A DNA stretch of 36,883 nt, taken from assembly GCA_015063285.1 (NCBI GenBank), contig SUST01000013.1:1-36883 (forward strand). The letters are read 5' to 3'. The notes below the pieces were generated by a model. That model saw nothing but the letters and a program-made list of their open reading frames with translations, searched no databases and was not told the DNA's origin. The DNA comes from Thermoplasmata archaeon. Its GTDB lineage: Archaea; Thermoplasmatota; Thermoplasmata; Methanomassiliicoccales; Methanomethylophilaceae. Numbering within the stretch: the first letter of the stretch is position 1; every line of letters starts with the position of its first letter. Of this stretch, positions 22,591-29,494 are shown one piece after another. The translations under genes and the position numbers were made by a program.

Positions 22591-23769
22591 ATGGGAAAAG
22601 TATTCAGATTCATGCACTGTGCAGACCTGCATTTGGGAGCCCGCTTCAAAGGTCTCGGTCAGGACAATGGGGAGATGGCCGAGAGGATGAGGAAGTCTGT
22701 GATGGAATCGTTCGAACGTATCATCGACATCTCTATTGACAGATCCGTCGATGCGTTGGTGATATCTGGAGACGTCTACGATGACAGCAATGAGCTGCCT
22801 TCTACCAGAGCATGGTTTTCAAATCAGCTGGACAGATTGGATGTGCCCGTTTACATATGCAGAGGCAATCACGACAGCGCTACCAGTTGGGATGGGGCGA
22901 TAGCATATCCTGAAAACGTGCATGAGTTCGGGACGGAACCAGAAAAGATTGAAATAACCGATGGCGTGGAGATCGTCGGCATCAGCTATTCCACTTCCCA
23001 CGAGACCAGAAACCTCGCTTCGATGCTCGAGGGCAGCGGGGACAAGTTCACCATAGCCTGCATCCATTGCGATCTGGATTCGGTCTCTGAAGGTTATCCC
23101 TACGCTCCATGCAAGATGTCCGACCTGATTGGAAAGTCAGTGGATTACTGGGCACTTGGGCACATCCATAAGAGGGAAATTGTGTCCACAAGTCCTTATG
23201 TTGTCTATCCGGGTAATATCCAAGGGCGCAGCTTCAAAGAGACCGGGCAAAAAGGTGCTTATCTAGTCACCGTTTCAGAAGGGAGGGTTTCATCGTTAGA
23301 TTTCATTCCAACCAGCAAATACAGATGGGAGGATCTGTCTGTAGACATAACAAGAAAGAATCTGAACGAAATCATCAAGGACCTATCTGGTAAAGTGGAC
23401 AGGTCCTCAGTATGCAGGTTGACCTTTGTCGGAAGTGGTGATCTGGATACAATGCTGCGTATAAAGACGAGTGACGTTTCTTCAGCCATCTCCTCATCAA
23501 CAGGGTGTACCATATCATCTATCAAGCTGAATACGATTTCCAGCATCGATCTGGAATCCAGATCTGACGGTAAAGACATGGCTGCTGCCATAGTACGTTC
23601 CGGTAACAAGATAATGTCAATGACCAAGGAACAGATCGTCGATATCATCTGCCAGAACAGGAATGCTGCGAAATATCGTGACATATACATGTCCATGACT
23701 GAAGAAGAGATCCGCAGCATCGTTTCGGATTCCATGAGGTCCATCATTGCCAAGATGGAGGTGGCATGA
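22591..23769 (+). CDS. Mre11/SbcD/YhaO-like nuclease
   Basis: This 392-aa calcineurin-like phosphoesterase of the Mre11/SbcD family acts as a manganese-dependent nuclease at DNA ends. The motifs are in order: D12-x-H14 (CADLHLG), G60-D61 (ISGDVYD), RGNHD (91-95), then IHCD and LGHIHKR. A C-terminal capping/partner-binding region follows. The partner overlaps by ATGA. Because the partner is of the YhaN type with membrane helices, this protein is closer in arrangement to bacterial YhaO than to classical archaeal Mre11, which sits with Rad50, HerA and NurA; none of these is adjacent here. Start ATG 22591 was taken by family alignment; 24 upstream codons are open but unlike the family. Confidence 0.87.
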   Translation: MGKVFRFMHCADLHLGARFKGLGQDNGEMAERMRKSVMESFERIIDISIDRSVDALVISGDVYDDSNELPSTRAWFSNQLDRLDVPVYICRGNHDSATSWDGAIAYPENVHEFGTEPEKIEITDGVEIVGISYSTSHETRNLASMLEGSGDKFTIACIHCDLDSVSEGYPYAPCKMSDLIGKSVDYWALGHIHKREIVSTSPYVVYPGNIQGRSFKETGQKGAYLVTVSEGRVSSLDFIPTSKYRWEDLSVDITRKNLNEIIKDLSGKVDRSSVCRLTFVGSGDLDTMLRIKTSDVSSAISSSTGCTISSIKLNTISSIDLESRSDGKDMAAAIVRSGNKIMSMTKEQIVDIICQNRNAAKYRDIYMSMTEEEIRSIVSDSMRSIIAKMEVA

Positions 23770-25862
23770 TGAGGCTGAAGTCCATAGTCATCGATTCATT
23801 TGGGAGATTGAAAGGAAAGACTTTCAATCTGAATCCAGGCCTCAATGTCTTCTATGGTCCCAACGAGTCTGGCAAAAGCACCACCATGGAATTCATCCGC
23901 TGTACCCTGGTTCCCAATAAGAGCAATAAAAGCTCGTATCCTGAACGCATGAAGACGGATTCAGGTACGATCGTGTATGAGGAAAACGGACTGGAAAAAA
24001 GAGTTTTCATGGAAGGGAAGACCGGACATAAAGGGGATGCTCCCGAATGCGTTTCTGACATAGAGCCTGTTCTGTATCGTAACATTTTTGCAATGAACAG
24101 AGAGGGTCTGGATGAAATGGCTACACTTTCTAACGGTGACATAAGGTCCAAATTCCTGACCATCCCCGGAGGTGAATCTATGCCTGATGTCATCAAGAGC
24201 ATAGATGCTGACTGGGAAAGGCTTATCGGGAAGACATCGACGTCCCCTTCCGCCATCAATGCCATCCAAAGAAATGAGGATGAGATACTGAAGAAGATCG
24301 GCGAGTTGCGTTCTCATGTAGAGTCCTATTCTGAACTGAACGGCAGACGCATGGAATTGGAGGAAAGGCTGCAGAAGTTAGATTATGCGAATAAGAAAGC
24401 CATCGAGAATAACAATCAATACTCCAAGGTTGAATCGCAGAAATCGAATTTCGACAGTCTTACGGCATGCAGAGCTAAGAGGGATGAATTGATGAAGGGC
24501 CCGATTCTGCAGGACGGTGCTCAAGACACTTACGAATCCCTGAAAAACGATGCCGAATCTAAGAAGGCCGCGTATGAAGCACTCGAGCAGAATCGCAGGC
24601 AGCAGATATATGCACTGCCGGGACAGGATGAGAGCAAACTGCTTCAATTGCGTCCACGCATCCAGTCTGTTGTAGATAGACAACCGGAATACCATGCGCG
24701 GATATCTAGGCCTGCGGAACATGTCCAGGTCTCAAACTCAAAGATGCCGTTTGTTTTGATGGCGTTATTGGCTATTGCCGCAGTGGCTGTTTGGCTAATT
24801 CCCGGACTGGATGTTACCATCCCTATTGTTGCTGATATTGCGATACTGGCCGTCATTGCCTTTGTGTATTTCAGAATGAGAGGTACAAAGACGACGATCA
24901 AAACTGAGGGGCCTGATCCGTGGATTTCCAATTATGAGGCTGAGGTTAGGGTTCTGTCCAACGAATTGCGTATCGAACCCATCAGCACGGACGTTGATCT
25001 GAGAAACATGGCCGGAATCCTTGTCAAACTGAATGCACTGGATGCCACCAGGGAGCCTTGTTTGACGGCCAGAACCGAATACCTCAAAGCAGATAACAAA
25101 CTCCTGGGTTTCCTCGCCCAATACGGGGGAGAGCAGGGTTATAAGAAAGCTTTCGAGAGCACGGCGCAGCTGAGGTCCTGTAAGGCCACCATAGCCACCT
25201 TGGAGTCCAACATCAGAATATCCGGATTGGATCCCGATAGGCCTCTACCAGATATCGTCAAAATTGACATCGATATGTCGGAATATGCTTCGTTAAGTGC
25301 GGAGAAAGGAAAGATAGAAGAGATGATGAAAAACATCCTGGATACCAAAGAACTAGATTCGCTGATCGACAGTTCGTACACTGTAAGCTCTGAAAAGGGC
25401 AAGGTACTACGTGAAGGGGCGGTATCGTTGGTTTCATCTCTGATTGTACAAGATGCGTGTGCCGACCTATATGAGAATGTTCATCCAGATGTAATCAGCA
25501 CTGCGGACAGATATCTTGGGCTGATGACGAATGGTTCATGCCGTTTGGATTTGGATCCCAGAAACACAGACATATCTGTGATCTCGAACGGTGAACCAAA
25601 GAATCCCAAACAATGGAGTACCGGACTTCGCGCGCAGATCCTTCTTTCGATCAAACTTGCTATCGCCAAGGAGATGGGGAGAGGAGAGATCCCGATCATT
25701 CTGGACGATGTTCTGCTGCCGTTTGACAACGTGAGAAAGAAGGGTGCTATCGAGGCATTATCTGCACTGTCCGATGAGATGCAGGTATTGCTGTTTTCCT
25801 GTGATGACGATGTAATGGAGATTGCCAAAGAACAACCAGAAATCTCCATCATAACGATGTGA
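23766..25862 (+). CDS. Rad50/YhaN-like ATPase with two internal membrane segments
   Basis: This 698-aa SMC/ABC-type ATPase has Walker A GPNESGKST at 31-39, signature WSTGLRAQILLSIKLAIA near 616-633 and Walker B IPIILDDVLLPFDN near 640-653. Two coiled-coil stretches (about 190-310 and 380-560) flank a hydrophobic centre with two predicted helices, MPFVLMALLAIAAVAVWL (327-344) and a second at about 350-370. There is no zinc-hook CxxC. The domain order matches bacterial YhaN (AAA_27), partner of YhaO, rather than Rad50, although it is shorter than YhaN. It should sit at the membrane with its nuclease partner. ATG 23769 is an equally good start. Confidence 0.85.
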   Translation: MMRLKSIVIDSFGRLKGKTFNLNPGLNVFYGPNESGKSTTMEFIRCTLVPNKSNKSSYPERMKTDSGTIVYEENGLEKRVFMEGKTGHKGDAPECVSDIEPVLYRNIFAMNREGLDEMATLSNGDIRSKFLTIPGGESMPDVIKSIDADWERLIGKTSTSPSAINAIQRNEDEILKKIGELRSHVESYSELNGRRMELEERLQKLDYANKKAIENNNQYSKVESQKSNFDSLTACRAKRDELMKGPILQDGAQDTYESLKNDAESKKAAYEALEQNRRQQIYALPGQDESKLLQLRPRIQSVVDRQPEYHARISRPAEHVQVSNSKMPFVLMALLAIAAVAVWLIPGLDVTIPIVADIAILAVIAFVYFRMRGTKTTIKTEGPDPWISNYEAEVRVLSNELRIEPISTDVDLRNMAGILVKLNALDATREPCLTARTEYLKADNKLLGFLAQYGGEQGYKKAFESTAQLRSCKATIATLESNIRISGLDPDRPLPDIVKIDIDMSEYASLSAEKGKIEEMMKNILDTKELDSLIDSSYTVSSEKGKVLREGAVSLVSSLIVQDACADLYENVHPDVISTADRYLGLMTNGSCRLDLDPRNTDISVISNGEPKNPKQWSTGLRAQILLSIKLAIAKEMGRGEIPIILDDVLLPFDNVRKKGAIEALSALSDEMQVLLFSCDDDVMEIAKEQPEISIITM

Positions 25863-25879
25863 TGGAGCGACACTCCCTC

Positions 25880-25894
25880 TTATTTATATATAAG
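25880..25894 (+). promoter_or_regulatory. Strong TATA promoter ahead of the dnaG leader
   Basis: TTATTTATATATAAG is 18 bases behind the ATPase stop. It predicts a transcript starting near 25910, exactly at the first hairpin of the region below, more than 210 bases before dnaG. Confidence 0.65.
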
Positions 25895-25909
25895 ATTTAG
25901 AATGTCTCA

Positions 25910-26063
25910 AACAGGGAGAATACTATCCCTGTTCACACATACAATATCACGATCATCACTCGCCCTGTGGGGCGAAAACTAAGGATTCGGGCAACGGAGC
26001 GACCGACCCGACATACGAAAATCCACGGTTTGGTTAAATATGGGCGCACTGCCAGACGGCGGT
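25910..26063 (+). ncRNA. Folded region: candidate small RNA or long structured dnaG leader
   Basis: Four stem-loops follow one another. AACAGGGA/TCCCTGTT is 8 bp perfect (25910-25917 with 25926-25933). TCGCCC/GGGCGA has a TGTG loop (25960-25965 with 25970-25975). TCGGG/CCCGA (25987-25991 with 26007-26011) encloses CGG/CCG. ACTGCC/GGCGGT (26048-26053 with 26058-26063) has one G-U pair. The promoter at 25880 would start transcription at the first stem. A second TATA-like TTAAATAT (26034-26041) may serve dnaG alone, which would leave a separate RNA of about 125 nt. It does not look like tRNA, 7S, RNase P or C/D RNA. Confidence 0.4.
26034..26041 (+). promoter_or_regulatory. Possible second TATA box for dnaG
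   Basis: TTAAATAT in a GGTTTGG...GGGCGC context would start transcription near 26064, about 60 bases before dnaG. GGAGGG at 26115-26120, five bases before ATG 26126, is the strongest ribosome site in the window. Confidence 0.4.
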
Positions 26064-26125
26064 TGCGGTTAGGGATGCAGAGCAGGGATCAGAGGATTCT
26101 CTCATAAACACCCTGGAGGGTGCAA

Positions 26126-27844
26126 ATGAACATTGATCCCAATGCAACAAAATACATGGTAAAAGCGAAGATTACAGCCGATGGAGTCATTGACAGACCG
26201 GATGTAGTCGGTGCAATCTTTGGACAGACTGAAGGACTCCTTGGAGATGAACTGGACCTCAGAGACCTGCAGAAATCCGGAAGGATCGGAAGAATCGAGG
26301 TGGAGACCGTTACCAAAGGCGGAAAATCCGAGGGAATAATCTACATGTCATCCAGTCTCGACCAGGTCGAGACAGTAATTCTGGCATCCGCTCTTGAGAC
26401 TGTTGACCGCGTCGGACCCTGCAAGGCATCCGTACACGTTCTCGGAATCGAGGATGTCCGTGTAACAAAGAGAGAGAAGGTTGTTGAACGTGCAAAAGAG
26501 CTGCTCAATGAACTCATGAAACAGTCCGAAGGCTCAAGCACGAACCTCATGAACAGCGTGAAGCAGAGCGTTCAGGTAGAGGAGATCACCACCTACGGAC
26601 CTGACAGATGTCCCGCCGGACCCAATGTCAAGGATTCCGAGGCGATCATCATCGTCGAAGGAAGGTCAGATGTTCTGAACCTTCTGAAGGCAGGAATCAA
26701 GAATGCTATCGCAGTAGAGGGTACCAACATCCCCAAGACTGTCCAGGAACTCTCCAAAGAGAGGGTCGTTACGGCGTTCACCGACGGTGACAGAGGAGGA
26801 GAGCTCATCCTCAGGGAGCTCTTCCAGGTTGCAGAGGTCGATTTCGTCGCCCGTGCCCCGCGTGCACACGAGGTCGAGGAATTATCCTCTAAGCAGATTG
26901 TCAAGTGTCTTCGCAACAAGGTCCCCGGAGACCAGTACATGGAGATGAACAACCTCAGCTTTGAAGAAAAGTCATTCGAAGAACTCGATAATTTCGAGCC
27001 TGAGGGAGACTACAGGCGTGACAGGAAGGACCGTCACGACCGTGAGGACAGGCGTGACAGGCGTGACAGGAAGGATCGTCACGACCGTGAGGACAGGCGC
27101 GAGGAGCGCAGAGACCGCGACGAGCACCGCAAGGAGAGATTCAACAACGAAGCCCTCGACAAATACAGGAAGAAGCGCGAGGAGCGCCAGGAGAGGGAAG
27201 AGAAAGAGGAGAGGGAGATGGAGACCTTCCTCGACCGCGATGAACCTGAGATCGAAGCTCAGGAGACCCCGATCGAGCAGCCTGAGGAGGAACACGAGGT
27301 GCCTGCCGAGGAAGAGAGGCCCAGGAAATCCACCAAGAGGAAGAAGGATGCAGAAGAGAGGCCCAGGAAATCCACCAAGAGGAAGAAGGATGAGGAGTCT
27401 GCAGAGGAACCCGTAACGGACGCCTCTGAAGATTTCGAAGCATCCGCAGAACCAAAGGAAGAAGAGGCCGAAGCCGTCGAGAAGCCTAAGGAAGCCAAAA
27501 AGGCAAGGTCCCTCCGCGGGAAGAAGCTCATAACTGATAAGGTTCTGACTCCTGAGCAAGAAGCATTCCGTGACATGCTCCTCGGACTCTCAACAACACA
27601 CAACGCTACTGTGCTGGATGCTGATAACAATGTCATCAGGCAGGTGGCTGTCAAGAGCCTCGTCAACTCATTGAAAGAGGATGGCGACGATGTTGCAGCC
27701 ATCGTCTTCGATGGAGTCATCTCCCAGAGGATCATCGATGTATCCTCGGAGAAGGGAATCAAGACCGTTGTCGGAACCCGTAAGGGAAACATCTCCAAGA
27801 TGCCCACAGATGTGACCATACTAACTAAGGAAGATCTCGTCTGA
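26126..27844 (+). CDS. dnaG: Archaeal DnaG (Toprim primase / exosome subunit) with expanded charged linker
   Basis: Archaeal DnaG has a Toprim fold, makes short RNAs in vitro and is a stable subunit of the RNA exosome. The 572-aa protein is clearly longer than its usual 400-450. The N-terminal domain (IDPNATKYMVKAKITADGVI) comes first. The Toprim motifs are AIIIVEGRSDVLNLLKAGIKNA and TAFTDGDRGGELILREL, and a conserved C-terminal domain starts near residue 460. The growth is in a linker (about 295-455) of Arg-Asp-Arg and Glu-Lys repeats encoded by recent tandem DNA duplications. GTG 26120 is an alternative start. The Lon-like gene follows after five bases. Confidence 0.93.
   Translation: MNIDPNATKYMVKAKITADGVIDRPDVVGAIFGQTEGLLGDELDLRDLQKSGRIGRIEVETVTKGGKSEGIIYMSSSLDQVETVILASALETVDRVGPCKASVHVLGIEDVRVTKREKVVERAKELLNELMKQSEGSSTNLMNSVKQSVQVEEITTYGPDRCPAGPNVKDSEAIIIVEGRSDVLNLLKAGIKNAIAVEGTNIPKTVQELSKERVVTAFTDGDRGGELILRELFQVAEVDFVARAPRAHEVEELSSKQIVKCLRNKVPGDQYMEMNNLSFEEKSFEELDNFEPEGDYRRDRKDRHDREDRRDRRDRKDRHDREDRREERRDRDEHRKERFNNEALDKYRKKREERQEREEKEEREMETFLDRDEPEIEAQETPIEQPEEEHEVPAEEERPRKSTKRKKDAEERPRKSTKRKKDEESAEEPVTDASEDFEASAEPKEEEAEAVEKPKEAKKARSLRGKKLITDKVLTPEQEAFRDMLLGLSTTHNATVLDADNNVIRQVAVKSLVNSLKEDGDDVAAIVFDGVISQRIIDVSSEKGIKTVVGTRKGNISKMPTDVTILTKEDLV
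27012..27101 (+). repeat. 45-bp tandem repeat, two copies, in dnaG
   Basis: Copies 27012-27056 and 27057-27101 differ at two positions. Each encodes a 15-residue block of the pattern R-R-D-R-K-D-R-H-D-R-E-D. A degenerate third block (RREERRDRDEHRKER) follows. Confidence 0.85.
27311..27392 (+). repeat. 42-bp period direct repeat in dnaG
   Basis: A 40-base unit at 27311-27350 is repeated without a mismatch at 27353-27392. Each copy encodes EERPRKSTKRKKD. Identity at the DNA level, third positions included, indicates a recent duplication. Confidence 0.85.
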
Positions 27845-27849
27845 TTACC

Positions 27850-29367
27850 ATGGCCAAACAGAAACACGTCGAGACCTGGGAAGACGTCCAGGGAATGAAG
27901 TCGACCGCCGAGATCCTTCTGCCGAAGGACCCTCTTGACAGGGTCCTCGGTCAGGAGGAAGCCATCGAGCTGGCGAAGATCGCTGCCAAACAGCGCAGGC
28001 ATCTGCTGCTCGTAGGTCCTCCCGGTACCGGTAAGTCGATGATCGCACGCGCACTGTCGATGAACCTTCCTGCACCTACGCAGGAGGTCCGTGTCGTCAA
28101 GAATCCCGAGAATCCTGAGAGGCCTCTGCTTTCCGTCCTCAGTGCGGAAGAGGTCCTCAAGGAGGAGGATATGAAATCAGCATCCATAGGCATTCTGCTG
28201 ACGCCTGAACAGGCGCCTCCGTCCGTTGCCGAGCATTTGGGATACAGGTGTAAGTTCTGCGGAGGCTATTCGCTTCCTACAGACCTTTCCTGCCCCCATT
28301 GCAACCAGACCAAATTGGATGCGACAGCGAACAAGAGCAATCCCTTCCAGGATCTACTAAGCAACCTCGGTGGCATGTTGGACATGCCTATGCCTGAGAT
28401 CACAGCCGGAAAAGAGAAGGTCACTACACGCGGAAGGAATGACGAACAGGTCATCTTTGAGCGTGCTGGCGACAAGGTCCGCATGCTGGATAAGGATGCC
28501 ATCGAGAAGAGGGCCGAACTCCGCACCACTAGCAACGAGAAGGTCCTTGTGAAACTCAGGAGGAACCCATTCGTTCTGGCCACCGGTGCATCCGAGACAG
28601 AACTCTTGGGAGATGTCCGCCACGATCCTTACGGAGGTCATGAGAAACTCGGTTCCCCCGCATACGAGAGAATCGTTGCAGGTTCGATCCACGAGGCTCA
28701 CGAAGGAGTTCTATTCATCGATGAGATCTCACACCTCAAGGACCTGCAGAGATACATCCTTACCGCTATGCAGGACAAGGTGTTCCCCATCACCGGTAGG
28801 AACCCCCAGTCAGCCGGAGCAAGCGTCAAGGTGGATTCTGTGCCTTGCGATTTCATCCTCGTAGCGGCCTGTAACATACAGGACTTGGAGAACATCCTCT
28901 CCCCGCTGAGGTCAAGGATCGTCGGAAACGGATACGAGGTCCTGGTGGACATAGCAATGCCTGATACCCCTCACAACCGCGCCAGGTACGCCCAGTTCGT
29001 GGCTCAGGAGGTCCAGATCGACGGACACATCCCGCATGCTACCATCGAGGCTGTCGAGAAGATCATCGCCGAAGGAAAGAGACGCGCCAAACTGGACAAC
29101 CAGAACAATTCCCTCACTCTCAGACTGAGGGAGCTGGGCGGACTCATCAGGTCTGCCGGAGACATAGCCGTCCTCGAAGGTGCGAAGTACATAACCGGCG
29201 ACCACATCAATCGTGCACTCAGGAGATCGAGAAGCGTCGAGGAGCAGATCAAGGAGCGTTACGGTTCCTACAACAAAGGTCTCTCCAAGGACGTATCCTC
29301 GGCTCAGAAAGAACGTTCCGGATACTACTTCGAGACAGAGCATCTGGACGATTCGATGTTCTCCTGA
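27850..29367 (+). CDS. Lon-type AAA+ ATPase with zinc-ribbon insert and no protease domain
   Basis: This 505-aa protein is most like the ATPase part of archaeal LonB. Walker A is GPPGTGKS (56-63), Walker B GVLFIDEISHL near 285-295, the sensor/arginine region SPLRSRIVGNGYEV, and the AAA lid ends DHINRALRRSRSVEEQIKERYG. In LonB the Ser-Lys protease domain begins soon after this lid; here the chain stops some 30 residues later. Inserted after Walker A is a CKFC...CPHC zinc-ribbon-like pair (C134, C137, C148, C151) instead of LonB's membrane segment. It may be a remodelling ATPase. Five bases behind dnaG, it is part of the same transcript. Confidence 0.85.
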   Translation: MAKQKHVETWEDVQGMKSTAEILLPKDPLDRVLGQEEAIELAKIAAKQRRHLLLVGPPGTGKSMIARALSMNLPAPTQEVRVVKNPENPERPLLSVLSAEEVLKEEDMKSASIGILLTPEQAPPSVAEHLGYRCKFCGGYSLPTDLSCPHCNQTKLDATANKSNPFQDLLSNLGGMLDMPMPEITAGKEKVTTRGRNDEQVIFERAGDKVRMLDKDAIEKRAELRTTSNEKVLVKLRRNPFVLATGASETELLGDVRHDPYGGHEKLGSPAYERIVAGSIHEAHEGVLFIDEISHLKDLQRYILTAMQDKVFPITGRNPQSAGASVKVDSVPCDFILVAACNIQDLENILSPLRSRIVGNGYEVLVDIAMPDTPHNRARYAQFVAQEVQIDGHIPHATIEAVEKIIAEGKRRAKLDNQNNSLTLRLRELGGLIRSAGDIAVLEGAKYITGDHINRALRRSRSVEEQIKERYGSYNKGLSKDVSSAQKERSGYYFETEHLDDSMFS

Positions 29368-29379
29368 ACAAACAATTGC

Positions 29380-29415
29380 GGCGGTACGGTTCGCCCTGCC
29401 GCCATCTTTCATTCT
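29380..29415 (+). terminator. Possible terminator of the dnaG operon
   Basis: GGCGG (29380-29384) pairs with CCGCC (29399-29403), followed by a pyrimidine-rich ATCTTTCATTCTTCC, 13 bases behind the Lon-like stop codon. Confidence 0.4.
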
Positions 29416-29466
29416 TCCATACACGTCGTTGGCTTATCATTTCACTGAGTATTTTCAACAAACCGC

Positions 29467-29474
29467 TTTATATA
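29467..29474 (+). promoter_or_regulatory. TATA box of a probably leaderless surface-protein mRNA
   Basis: TTTATATA is centred about 25 bases before ATG 29495, the normal distance to the transcription start. No ribosome site lies between. Confidence 0.6.
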
Positions 29475-29494
29475 TAGACCAGATTTTTGTATCA

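Noticed and set aside
25950-25960. A C-box-like GTGATGA on the minus strand, suggesting a C/D-box RNA.
   Set aside because: No D-box (CTGA) follows on the minus strand within the gap, and no guide-length spacing is present.
25902-25982. A 26-codon reading frame with ATG at 25902 in the dnaG leader, ending in Leu-Trp-Gly-Glu-Asn, as a possible leader peptide.
   Set aside because: Its ATG lies a few bases upstream of the transcription start predicted from the TATA box, it has no ribosome site, and most of its length is taken up by hairpins.
27001-27110. The tandem repeats in dnaG as a CRISPR array.
   Set aside because: The repeats are adjacent without spacers, lie in frame in a conserved gene and encode a charged linker.
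29213-29494. Upstream extension of the surface-protein frame to 29213.
   Set aside because: It overlaps the end of the Lon-like gene, reads as arginine-rich non-coding translation, and would bury the obvious signal peptide.
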